From: Neotabrizicola shimadae
Lineage (GTDB): Bacteria > Pseudomonadota > Alphaproteobacteria > Rhodobacterales > Rhodobacteraceae
Reading direction: 5' to 3'
DNA: 64,000 bases
Assembly: GCF_019623905.1 (NCBI RefSeq)
Contig: NZ_CP069370.1
Span: 2,851,001-2,915,000 of the forward strand
Positions 37,948 through 46,375 of the stretch are shown here, piece by piece (positions within the stretch are counted from its first letter, which is position 1; every line of letters begins with the position of its first letter). Under the pieces are notes generated by a model. The model had not been told where the DNA came from. It did not search any database and saw nothing but the letters and a program-made list of their open reading frames with translations. The position numbers were made by a program, and so were the translations under genes.

Positions 37948-38898
37948 TCAGCGGCCATCGCTGCGCTCCTGCGCCGAGAGTACCGCTGCTACACGACCTA
38001 AGGCTGCGAGGTAGGCCATACGTGTCTTTTCCATCCAGTCGATAATGGTCGGCCAGTCCGCTTCATTCGCATAGCCCTTGTCGAAACGTGTCGAGAGCAA
38101 GTTCTCTCCTGACGCTTGAAAGGTGGCACCGAGGGCAGTTTCGAGCTCAGCCGCGAATGGTGAAAGCTGGTCGAAGATGGGCTGGATGGTGCCGCCACGG
38201 GCTGGGCGAAGGAAAGCGCCACAATCGTCAGAGCCGATCCAGAGTGAAAGATTGGCGGGGGCTGCAAGACCATCGACGCGCGCCCAAACCGAAGAGGTCG
38301 CCACGGGCTTGATGCCAAGGTCCGCAACAGCGGGATAGCGAGTATGGTAGGCGGACCAGAAGGCGCGGCGACGCTCACCCAGGGCGGTCGGCGCTTCGGC
38401 TTTTCGACGTGTGGTGGTCAATCGGCGTTCCCACCCATTTGGTTGGGCGACAACTTCGAAGATCGGAGCGTAAGGGCTGTCGCCGATCCGAACCACGCGA
38501 AGCTTGACCCCGAAAAAGGCAAAACGTTCAGAGGTGTGTTCGTTGAGCCAATTGACAGCGGACAAGTGTGGTTCCCGAAAGCTCGGAGAAATCCAGATGA
38601 CGGTCTGCGCCTCCAAACCGGCGAGATACGTCAGGATTTGTCCAAGATGTGTGTGATCGGTTGCTTCCAGCTGGTTCTCGATCAGGACGACGGTGTCATC
38701 CATAGGGTTGCGGGCAAGAATGTCCGCCTCGAACGCCTCCACTCGAACTTCGGTGCCGGTCAATTCGAGTGGAATTCCGATAGCCTTGGCCAACCCGTCG
38801 ATATTTGCGGCAAGCCAAGGGGTGAAATCGCGCTCTTCGTGAAACCAAGCTTCACGGGGAGCGATGTCGGCGAGGGTTCCAAACGGGGGCGATGTCAT
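37948..38898 (-). CDS. DUF4268-type protein with PD-(D/E)XK-like motifs
   Basis: 316 residues. The first 150 residues contain EADILAR and, a strand later, VVLIENQLEATDHTHLGQILTYLAG. This spacing is compatible with a PD-(D/E)XK-like nuclease core using ExQ instead of ExK. The second half (RRRAFWSAYHTRYP..., ending in WMEKTRMAYLAAL) is the DUF4268 region often found in restriction and defence loci. It overlaps res by 4 nt (ATGA). It may be an additional nuclease or a specificity partner. Confidence 0.75.
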   Translation of the reverse strand: MTSPPFGTLADIAPREAWFHEERDFTPWLAANIDGLAKAIGIPLELTGTEVRVEAFEADILARNPMDDTVVLIENQLEATDHTHLGQILTYLAGLEAQTVIWISPSFREPHLSAVNWLNEHTSERFAFFGVKLRVVRIGDSPYAPIFEVVAQPNGWERRLTTTRRKAEAPTALGERRRAFWSAYHTRYPAVADLGIKPVATSSVWARVDGLAAPANLSLWIGSDDCGAFLRPARGGTIQPIFDQLSPFAAELETALGATFQASGENLLSTRFDKGYANEADWPTIIDWMEKTRMAYLAALGRVAAVLSAQERSDGR

Positions 38899-41800
38899 TC
38901 GACCAGAATCCCTTGTCGCGCCTGTCCTGCGCCGAGACTTTCAAGCAGTTTGTCGAACTGTTCCTCCATCTCGTAAACCGCCGTGAACTCGGCAAATTCC
39001 CATCGCCCGAACTTGCCGAGGTTGTTGACGCCGGGCACCCAGTAAGCGCGCATGGTGTTTGCCTTGTCCTTGGCATCCTCGCCGCGGAAGCCCTTAATCT
39101 CGACGATCAGGTTCAGCGGGTCAGGCTTGCCGCCGTAGGTGAGGTGACCATCGTCGACCTGGACGATGAAGTCGGGGATGTATTTGCGCGGGGTGGAGCC
39201 ATAGAGGTAGGGCACTTCGAGCCCGAGCCCTTGGTTCTTGACGTAGGACAGGACGCGCGGGTGGGCCTCAGCCACGCGGGCGAACTCTGCCTCCCAATCG
39301 CTGTCGCAGACGACCCAGTTGACGTGCGACTTGTCGGGGCGGGTTTGCCAGCGCAGCGCCTTGGAGGTGGTGAAATTGACGTAGGAGGTGGAGCCAGTCG
39401 GGTTGTAGGCGTCAAGGATCGCCTTGACCGGCCGTTCGCCCTGCAAGGTTTCCGTGATGGCCGACTTGATGCGTTCGGCCGCCATGTCGGCCAGTTCCTT
39501 GTAGAGAAGCTGGGCCGGGTAGGTGCCGCCGGTGCATTTCAGGTAGCCGCCTTCCAGCCACTGGCGGGTGATCCGCTTAAGCTGTCCGAAGAGGTGCAGC
39601 TTCGGCTCCTCCCCCGGGTCGCGGTACTTCGTGTAGAGCAGGTGCCGCGCGAGGTGGAAGAGAACCGTCGATGCGCGGGTGTCTTCGAGGTGCTGAAGAG
39701 TCAGGTCGACGCCTTCGCCGATGATGCCCTGTGTCCTGGTGTTCGACGGCCCGACAAGGGTCGAGGTCAGTTCGAGGACATGGTCGGGACCGAACCTCGC
39801 CTCCAGCCGCTCGTCGGGCAGTTCGACGCGATAGCCTTCGACGCGGGGGAAGGTGATTTCCAGCGCGTCGCGGTCGGGCCTCAAGGCGTGGACGCGGACA
39901 GTCTCGCGCGGCTTGGCCGGCGGCGAGACCACGGGCTTGGCGGCGAAGTCGAATGGGATGCCGAGGACATCGGCATACTCGACGTTGAAGAGGCCTTCGT
40001 CGTTCAGTTCATAGGACTGGCGCCGCAGCGCCCGCCCGACCACCTGCTCACAAAGCAGCTGGGTGCCGAAGGCGCGGACGCCGAGAACGTGCGTGACCGT
40101 GTTCGCATCCCAGCCTTCGGTCAGCATCGAGACCGATACGACACAGCGAATCTGCTCGCCCAGCCGGCCTTTCTTGCCGACCGTGTTCATCACCTCGCGC
40201 AGCAGGGTGGATTCGTCGATCTTGTCGCCTGCGGTGATGTCGCCGGTCCGTTCGATCAGTTCGCGCTTGAACTGCTCGATCTCGGTGGCGGCAATCTCCC
40301 GGAAGTCCTTGTCCAACGCCTCGCCGGACTCCAGCTGGGCGCTGTCGATCAGGATGGTGTTGGGGCGGGCAAGGCGGTTGCCGAAATCGTCGAAGTTCCG
40401 GAACAGGGCCAGCCGGCCGTTTTCTAGAGTCGACTGGCCGTCTTCGTCACCGGGGCGTTCGAAGCCCGAGATATACTTGTAGATCAGTTCCGAGGTCGCA
40501 GTATTGTTGCACACCACGATGAAGACCGGGGGGACGCCGATGCCTTCATCGTGCCAGAGCCGGAAGGTTTTCTCATAGTGCCCGTACAGAGCCTCCAGGG
40601 CTGTCAGCAGTTCGACCGGTAGGCTGAGCGGATCGGCGGCCTTGCCGCCCGAGCGTCCCTTCTTCGGGAGCTTCTTGCCGATATGATCCCATAGGTTGCG
40701 GAACTTGGGGGTGTCTCCGCCGGGAACGTCGTCAGCGATCGGCACCCGCGGCAACTTCACGATGCCGCATTCGATGGCGTCCATTAGCGAGAAGTCCGAC
40801 ATCGTCCATGGGAAGAGCGTGCCCTCGATGTAACCGGACCCGCGCAAGAAGAACGGCGTGGCCGACAGGTCATAGACCATGCGAATGCCAAGCTTGCGCT
40901 TTACGGCCTCCAGCCCGGAAATCCACAACCGCGCAGCCTCGTTGTTTTCCTTGGCCTCGCTCTTCTCGTCGCCCTTCAGGTCATCTTCCTTCTCGCCCAT
41001 GGCATCGCGGACCCGCTCACGATAGCAGTGGTGGGCCTCGTCGTTGATCACCACGATGTTCTTCTGGCCCATCAGGTCGCCCATGACCCGTTGGATCATC
41101 TCGCCTTCCGTTTCCTGGGTCTGGACCTTGTCGCCCCGCCAACCTTCAAGCGCCTCGCGCGTGCCTTTGGCGATCGCCAGCTTCTCGCGCAGCTTGAAGG
41201 CGTGGTAGTTGGTGATGACGATCTTGGCGCTCTGGACATCGCGCAGCATGTCGGGCGGGACGATTTCGCGACTCCGGTAGTAGCTGTCGGGGTCGTTGGG
41301 CAGTAGCACCCGCAGCCGGTCTCGAATGGTGATGCCCGGCGATACGATCAGGAAACGGCTTGAGAACTGCCTGCTGTTCGGGTGCCGAACGGCATTGACC
41401 GTCTGCCACGCGATCAGCATCGCCATAACCGTGGTCTTGCCGGCGCCGGTCGCCAGCTTCAGGGCGGTCCGCAGAAGTTCCGGATTCGCCTGGGCATTCG
41501 CCCCCTCAATATGGTTTCGGAACTTGGCGCCTCGCGGGCCCATGTGAGGCGCGACCTCGGTCAACCAGATCGCTGTCTCGACGGCCTCAATCTGACAGAA
41601 GAAGGGGCGGACGCCGCCGAACTGATGATGTCGCCAGTGCTGCAGGAGGCGAGCAGTTTCGGGCGTAACGAGCCACTGATCCGGGTTCGGCAGTTTGCGC
41701 CACGAATCCACATACCCCCGCAGTTCGTTGATGATCGGGGTGGGGTTGTACTCCTGCTCGGCAGTCGAAAGGCCATCCTGACCGCCGAGGATAAATGAGC

Positions 41801-41981
41801 CCTGCTTCGAAGCTTTGGTTTGCTTTTTCGGCGGCGGGACGGGAGTGATCAGATCGGACCGGCGACGAGAGGGCAGTATTCGGTTGGTCGGTTGGCCTTC
41901 GGGATCCAGTTCCCAGTGTCGGTCCGGGTATTCATAGGGTGAGTTGAGGATCGGCTTCTCGAAAAACGAAGCAGCTTCCAT
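38895..41981 (-). CDS. Type III-like restriction endonuclease subunit (Res), SF2 helicase-nuclease
   Basis: 1028 residues. It has an SF2 helicase with ATGAGKT near residue 180, NDEAHHC (DEAH), LSATP, and the VVGRALRRQ motif. A C-terminal nuclease domain has YIPDFIVQ followed by LIVEIKGFRG, i.e. PD...ExK. It is the ATP-dependent cutting subunit paired with the downstream Mod. The start at 41981 has GGAG 7 nt upstream; a TTG at 42005 would extend it. First gene of the six-gene operon res-DUF4268-ASCH-mod-hypothetical-helicase. Confidence 0.9.
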   Translation of the reverse strand: MEAASFFEKPILNSPYEYPDRHWELDPEGQPTNRILPSRRRSDLITPVPPPKKQTKASKQGSFILGGQDGLSTAEQEYNPTPIINELRGYVDSWRKLPNPDQWLVTPETARLLQHWRHHQFGGVRPFFCQIEAVETAIWLTEVAPHMGPRGAKFRNHIEGANAQANPELLRTALKLATGAGKTTVMAMLIAWQTVNAVRHPNSRQFSSRFLIVSPGITIRDRLRVLLPNDPDSYYRSREIVPPDMLRDVQSAKIVITNYHAFKLREKLAIAKGTREALEGWRGDKVQTQETEGEMIQRVMGDLMGQKNIVVINDEAHHCYRERVRDAMGEKEDDLKGDEKSEAKENNEAARLWISGLEAVKRKLGIRMVYDLSATPFFLRGSGYIEGTLFPWTMSDFSLMDAIECGIVKLPRVPIADDVPGGDTPKFRNLWDHIGKKLPKKGRSGGKAADPLSLPVELLTALEALYGHYEKTFRLWHDEGIGVPPVFIVVCNNTATSELIYKYISGFERPGDEDGQSTLENGRLALFRNFDDFGNRLARPNTILIDSAQLESGEALDKDFREIAATEIEQFKRELIERTGDITAGDKIDESTLLREVMNTVGKKGRLGEQIRCVVSVSMLTEGWDANTVTHVLGVRAFGTQLLCEQVVGRALRRQSYELNDEGLFNVEYADVLGIPFDFAAKPVVSPPAKPRETVRVHALRPDRDALEITFPRVEGYRVELPDERLEARFGPDHVLELTSTLVGPSNTRTQGIIGEGVDLTLQHLEDTRASTVLFHLARHLLYTKYRDPGEEPKLHLFGQLKRITRQWLEGGYLKCTGGTYPAQLLYKELADMAAERIKSAITETLQGERPVKAILDAYNPTGSTSYVNFTTSKALRWQTRPDKSHVNWVVCDSDWEAEFARVAEAHPRVLSYVKNQGLGLEVPYLYGSTPRKYIPDFIVQVDDGHLTYGGKPDPLNLIVEIKGFRGEDAKDKANTMRAYWVPGVNNLGKFGRWEFAEFTAVYEMEEQFDKLLESLGAGQARQGILVE

Positions 41982-42005
41982 AGATTTACTCCACGCCACC
42001 GACAA

Positions 42006-42553
42006 ACATAGCTTCCTCGCGCGAACACTAGACGAGCCGATCCGCCGCGCGGAAGAGGAAAGTGGCTAGGCGTCCACGATCGGACTCTGTGTTGATGATC
42101 CGGACGCCGCCATGTGCCGTTGGCCTCGGCCGTCAGACAGAATCTGGATACTCAGCGGCAAAGCCTGCAAGCAGCCGGAGCCCGTTGCGCAGGTTCTGAT
42201 CGTGTGGACGACCGTTCGATGATCTCCAACAGGAGGGCCTGATGCCGATCACCGCTGTTGAGGCCGTTGTCGGCGTGGGTGCCAGATTTGCCGAGGCAGC
42301 TGCCCAGGATGGCGCGGACGGCGCCGACGCGGGCGCTGGTCGCATGTGGATTCGGCACATCACCGTGAATGCACGCTTCTCGCAGGTCTGCCCGATTGAC
42401 GACATGGACCAGTTGCGTAGGCGGCCCGATCGGTCGACGGGATCGACCGTTCGACTACAGTCTTCGGTCATGTTCCAATATCGGAAGTGGTAGGCTATGC
42501 CCCACAGCCCGGTATCGGTCGCGACCTTGGGCGAAAGCCCGTTTCATCCCGCC
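42006..42553. other. Gene-poor stretch inside the island
   Basis: About 550 bases between the Res gene and a truncated plasmid-type gene. Frames are open on both strands, but none has a recognisable domain or a convincing start. I see no gene here; it probably holds decayed remnants and the promoter of the restriction operon. Confidence 0.5.
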
Positions 42554-42790
42554 CTAGCCGACATAGCGGGCAAGAACGGCCTGTTCCTCCCGCGTCGCAT
42601 GGCGGCCCTCGGCCGTCAGCTTCTTCACAAGCTCGATCGCGGCGATGTTGCCGGACAGCTTCTGGCCATCCGTTCCGGTACCAAGCCCAAGCTCTGGTGT
42701 GATGACGAAGTTGCCGGGGTTCTCCCCGGTCAGACCTGCCGCCGCGGGCTCCGGATGTTCTTCCGGCTCGGCGTCGTCGGTCAGTCCTGG
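42554..42790 (-). pseudogene. N-terminal stump of a plasmid-type DNA methylase/helicase
   Basis: On the minus strand the frame reads GENPGNFVITPELGLGTG and then NIAAIELVKKL...GRHATREEQAVLARYVG before a TAG. This is the conserved N-terminal block of very large plasmid or phage proteins joining a DNA methylase to a helicase; those continue WGG and run well over 1000 residues. Here it stops after YVG, so only a fragment of about 70 residues remains. The upstream boundary is uncertain because the frame runs open to 43117. Confidence 0.6.
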
Positions 42791-43008
42791 GTCGGCATCC
42801 TCTTCTTGAGGAACGGCGACGCTATCTCGCTCCAGACCTCCTCCGTTGTCTGGCCGGGCCGCCGCTCCGCCTCGATTTCCGCCACCGCCATTTCCGACAG
42901 CGCCGTCGCCTCCCGCGTCAGGAACGTCCTGTCCTGCGCTTTGAACTTGGCTGGGCTCTGTTCCTTCCACCGGTCCAGGAAGATCTGCGTCAGCGTTTCC
43001 TTGTTCAT
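42781..43008 (-). CDS. Small hypothetical protein, 75 residues
   Basis: 75 residues beginning MNKETLTQIFLDRWKEQSP and ending LKKRMPTQD. It is charged and helical with no signal peptide. The stop lies at the beginning of the methylase/helicase stump in another frame, an arrangement seen when small genes precede such plasmid genes. No family recognised. A longer in-frame version to 43125 is less likely. Confidence 0.45.
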   Translation of the reverse strand: MNKETLTQIFLDRWKEQSPAKFKAQDRTFLTREATALSEMAVAEIEAERRPGQTTEEVWSEIASPFLKKRMPTQD

Positions 43009-43082
43009 TGGCGGGGTGCTCCGTGGGGGCGGTGCCGGCCATGGTATCACCATCGCCAGCAGGTTGCGATGCCGGCGGCGTC

Positions 43083-43289
43083 TTAGACGCCTCCAGCCGC
43101 ATCTTGCGGATTTCCACATTCCCAAGCAGCTGGATCCATAGCGGTCACAACCTCGCCATCCAGATTGAGGTCATCGCTGATTTGTTTGTAGACAACCTTC
43201 TCACACTCCCCGTTGCCAGAAATGGCAAGAATGTCCGCGTATTGCAGCGCCAGCGTCCGTTTCATTCCGCCGCTCTCGTGGCCGAGCAT
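43083..43289 (-). CDS. Possible small protein or fragment
   Basis: A 68-residue frame (possible internal start MKRTLALQYADILAI) with a plausible helical start and a run of acidic and hydrophobic residues. There is no domain or clear ribosome-binding site. It may be a fragment of a larger lost island gene. Confidence 0.25.
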   Translation of the reverse strand: MLGHESGGMKRTLALQYADILAISGNGECEKVVYKQISDDLNLDGEVVTAMDPAAWECGNPQDAAGGV

Positions 43290-43463
43290 TGCGCCATTCC
43301 AATCGGCGGGCGGAACGTGCGGAACCTTTGCGCGGGTATTTCTTCTAAGCCCGCTAACTGCGTTAGGTTTCGGCCCGAGCGGTGAAAAGTAGAGATAGAC
43401 ATGGGGCCAAGTCCTGTCAGCTTTTCAAGGCTCTAAAGTGAGCAGAAGTGTTTCGTGGGAAAG

Positions 43464-43529
43464 GGTTCCGCAAGGTTCCGCGGTGAAAACTATCCCGCGC
43501 TTGTGTTGAGTTCATGCGCGACGTTCCGC
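43464..43529. repeat. Three GTTCCGC repeats near vapE
   Basis: GGTTCCGC at 43464-43471 and 43474-43481 (10 bp apart, one helical turn) and GTTCCGC at 43523-43529, in the non-coding gap after the VapE gene. They could be binding sites of a replication or regulatory protein; the evidence is thin. Confidence 0.3.
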
Positions 43530-43564
43530 GCTCCAAGTCGGCCGAGGTGCCGTAGCCGTCAACC

Positions 43565-44845
43565 TCAATCCGGGTCGCTGGCATCAGGCGCGACGTAGAG
43601 GGCGAGATCGCGGTTAGGACCGCTCGTGAACTTCCCTCGACGTTGCCAGCCGGCCCTCGTAAGGATCGAGGCCACCCTCATCGCCTCAGGCTTGCCTCGA
43701 CGCTCCAACGGTATGCCCAGAAGCTGCAACACGTCTTTGGTGCTGGACTCAGCCTTATCTGCGACCGCGGACAGGACATCTGCTGTCCAAGGATCGTCGC
43801 TTGCACGGGAGGCGACAGTTAGCGCGGCCTCTTCCTCGTCCACTCGGTCCAACCACCAAATTGTGCCGGACCGAAACAGCGCGACCGCCTCTGCCCAAAT
43901 TTGGTCGCGGTCCGCCGCAAGGTCAGCCAGCGAAGTTTTCCCGACTTTGACCGGCCAGAACCGACGCCCGCCGGTCTCGTCGTTCAGGTAGTCAACTCGA
44001 TTGGTCGTTGCGGCAAACACGCAGCGGCGCGGCTCCACCACCTCAGTGTGAGCGTACGGGGGACGGTATCGCTCCTCCGTGCGCGAAAGAAAGGCTTTCG
44101 CCGCCTCGATGTCCGTGCGTCGCATCGCGGCAAGTTCAGGCAATTCGATGACCCACTTGCCGCGCAAAGCCAGGCTGGCGTCCTTCGAGTGAAGGTCGGC
44201 GAGCCCGTCGTGGAACCATGCTTCCCCGGCCAGAATGCGCAACGCGGAGGATTTACCTGCCCCCTGCGGACCTTCCAGCACCAGCACGCAGTCCGCTTTG
44301 CACCCCGGCTGCAATGCCCTGGCGACGGCCGAAACGAGCCAAGCTTGCCCGACTTTCCGCGCGAAGTTGGCGGGCGCCACGCCGCAGTACCGCTCCAACC
44401 AATCGGCCACTCGCGGCTTTCCGTCCCACTGTAGGCCTTCGAGGTAGTCTCGGATCGGCGAGAGCATATGCTCACCCGCGACGAAAGCGAGTGCGTCTGC
44501 AACAGCTGCGCGGGGAGCGTTCGGATGGCCGGCGCGGTTGAACCAGCGCACTGCGGCGGTGATGTCAGCATCGCGAAGCGGCCGAGGAGTGAATGTCGAC
44601 TTCGGCGTCCTTGAACCGGGCATGGGTCGAAGAAGGACCGGAAGCGCCGAGAGCTCGTCGTAGGCCAAGACGCCAGCCCATGCTGGATCGGTCTCCATGG
44701 TCGAGCAGGCCAAGTCGACGGACCAGCGTTCGTGACGCCCCTGTCTCGGTGGCGTTGGCTGGGGTGCGAGGTCGTCGACGGTGGGCGCCTTGACGGAGCC
44801 GAGTACCTGCTCCGTCTCTGTCCGTGCGGCACTCCGTCTAGCCAT
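43565..44845 (-). CDS. VapE-type primase-helicase (phage/plasmid replication P-loop protein)
   Basis: 426 residues. The core is a virulence-associated-E P-loop ATPase: LVLEGPQGAGKSSALRIL (Walker A), KWVIELPELAAMRR (Walker B-like), FAATTNRVDYL, GGRRFWPV. Such proteins are the helicase part of phage and satellite primases. The N-terminal primase part is short or missing, so it may work with the small upstream protein. The start MARRSAARTE at 44845 overlaps the previous gene by 8 nt. Confidence 0.85.
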   Translation of the reverse strand: MARRSAARTETEQVLGSVKAPTVDDLAPQPTPPRQGRHERWSVDLACSTMETDPAWAGVLAYDELSALPVLLRPMPGSRTPKSTFTPRPLRDADITAAVRWFNRAGHPNAPRAAVADALAFVAGEHMLSPIRDYLEGLQWDGKPRVADWLERYCGVAPANFARKVGQAWLVSAVARALQPGCKADCVLVLEGPQGAGKSSALRILAGEAWFHDGLADLHSKDASLALRGKWVIELPELAAMRRTDIEAAKAFLSRTEERYRPPYAHTEVVEPRRCVFAATTNRVDYLNDETGGRRFWPVKVGKTSLADLAADRDQIWAEAVALFRSGTIWWLDRVDEEEAALTVASRASDDPWTADVLSAVADKAESSTKDVLQLLGIPLERRGKPEAMRVASILTRAGWQRRGKFTSGPNRDLALYVAPDASDPD

Positions 44846-45302
44846 GGTCCTGGCCTCGAATGTGGAAAAGGAAAGCTTGACGGTCGGAATATGGGATTGA
44901 TCGCCAGATCGCTCCGAGATAGGCGCGGCGCTCGGTCGACGAGGCGAAGCGCGCCCAATCGGCTGCCTCGTCGTGCACGTCCCGGAGCGGCGGAAGCGGT
45001 TGGCCGGCTGTAGGAGGATCGGCTTCGGCCCAGAGTGCGGCCGACACGACCAACCGGCGCGCGGCGTCAGGAAGGGAGCGTAACGCAGCGAAGGCCACCG
45101 AGGAGCGGTCATGAAGCGGCACGTGCAAGGCGATCCAGTCGCTGAAGACCGACCAGCCCGTTGGGGTGTTGCGGACCAGCGCGTATCCAAGAGTTTTCCC
45201 GGCCCTGCGCGCAATCGGCGACGCTTGGCGCGCGAGGGTAGATGAACACACGGGAGGACTGCCTCCGCTTGTCCGGAGTTGGGATCTGGACGGTGAAGTC
45301 AC
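44838..45302 (-). CDS. Hypothetical island protein between AlpA and VapE
   Basis: 154 residues with no recognised domain. The second half is rich in Trp, Arg and Ala (EAADWARFASSTERRAYLGA). It overlaps alpA at its start (ATGA at 45299-45302) and vapE at its end, so it is expressed in the same operon. In phage satellites this position often holds a replication accessory or primase fragment; I cannot confirm that. Confidence 0.6.
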   Translation of the reverse strand: MTSPSRSQLRTSGGSPPVCSSTLARQASPIARRAGKTLGYALVRNTPTGWSVFSDWIALHVPLHDRSSVAFAALRSLPDAARRLVVSAALWAEADPPTAGQPLPPLRDVHDEAADWARFASSTERRAYLGAIWRSIPYSDRQAFLFHIRGQDHG

Positions 45303-45547
45303 GGCTTGCCTGCCTTCTCGATGGCGTCAGCCCTGCCCTGCTCCCAGACTTCAAGATCCTCCAGCCGCCAGCGGGTGCAGCCAGGCGACAAGGAGACCGG
45401 CTTCGGGAAGGAGGGATCGGACCGCAACCAGCGCCAAGGGGTCGAACGATGGACGCCGTAGCGGCGGGCGACCGCGCGGTCAGCCAGGTAGACCGGGGGT
45501 AGGATAGAGCGGCCGGGCCGGCCTGCGATGAATTCCGGAATGGGCAA
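45299..45547 (-). CDS. AlpA-family helix-turn-helix regulator
   Basis: 82 residues. The sequence YLADRAVARRYGVHRSTPWRW and WRLEDLEVWEQ fits the winged-HTH of AlpA/MerR-like excisionase-type regulators found in P4-like islands. It probably controls integrase or replication genes. Coupled to the next two genes by overlaps. Confidence 0.8.
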   Translation of the reverse strand: MPIPEFIAGRPGRSILPPVYLADRAVARRYGVHRSTPWRWLRSDPSFPKPVSLSPGCTRWRLEDLEVWEQGRADAIEKAGKP

Positions 45548-45709
45548 GGTGCGTCTCCTTGGCGCTGGATGCGCTTGCCCGCACCATCGTTCAGGCCTGC
45601 GGCCTTGCCGATCCCTCCAAAATCTTGAGGTGCCCCTCGTCGCATGGGGTCGCGGACTGGCCCATATGCCCGGCTTTATCGCAGCGCAGTTGCGTCGAAG
45701 GGACGCCGG

Positions 45710-46375
45710 TCAGACCCCAAACGAGGGGCCCAGAGCCACGAGATCGGCCTTTGACAGCGGTGCCGGCCTGGCGGGGATGGCTGGCTCGATGACGGAAGGT
45801 ATGCGCCACGGTGACCAGGCCAATGTGGAAAGGGCGGCAACTGCATCCATGACCTGCTCCAGCGCCCGAGCACATGCGAGGAAGCGCCTCGTTTCGGCCT
45901 CGTCGCCCTCGAACAAGGCTCCCATGTGCGACCACAGGACGAGGGCACCTTGTAGGTGCGCGGTGTTCCGATAGAGACTGAAGTCGTCCCGGAAGTTCTT
46001 GACCTTCGCTTCATGCCCGGCCTTGCGGGCATCCCCTTGGACACCGAGCGCCACGAGGGCAAGCGCGTGGGAAAGCTTCGGAACGTGCCCGGTGTGTTCC
46101 ATGATCCGCCAACTTTCCAGGACAACCTCTCCCGCTCGAACCCGAGGACCCGTGTTCTGGCCGATCGTGTGCTTTCGAACATCTCTCTCGAAGTCATTGA
46201 CGGGCGAGTTAGCGTCGGAATCGAGCATGGTGCGATAGATTTGGGCGACTTCGTCGTCCTGCTTGTCCGAGCGACTCAAGCGAGCGAGGAGCCAGAGATC
46301 AGGGCGTTCCGCAGCCCAAGTGCCATCCGGGGAAAAGAGTGGCAGGAACCGACTATGAGTGGCTGAAGACATCAT
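45710..46375 (-). CDS. Hypothetical protein downstream of the integrase
   Basis: 221 residues, not recognised. It is helix-rich (AHLQGALVLWSHMGALFEGD, RRFLACARALEQVMDAVAAL) with no signal or membrane helix. Its start overlaps the integrase stop by 4 nt, so it is co-transcribed with the integrase. A 162-nt gap (45548-45709) then separates it from alpA and may carry a promoter. Confidence 0.6.
   Translation of the reverse strand: MMSSATHSRFLPLFSPDGTWAAERPDLWLLARLSRSDKQDDEVAQIYRTMLDSDANSPVNDFERDVRKHTIGQNTGPRVRAGEVVLESWRIMEHTGHVPKLSHALALVALGVQGDARKAGHEAKVKNFRDDFSLYRNTAHLQGALVLWSHMGALFEGDEAETRRFLACARALEQVMDAVAALSTLAWSPWRIPSVIEPAIPARPAPLSKADLVALGPSFGV

Noticed and set aside
42497..43141. A 214-residue plus-strand frame in the island
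   Set aside because: The minus strand carries the recognisable NPGNFVITPELGLG block; the plus frame has no domain or ribosome-binding site.
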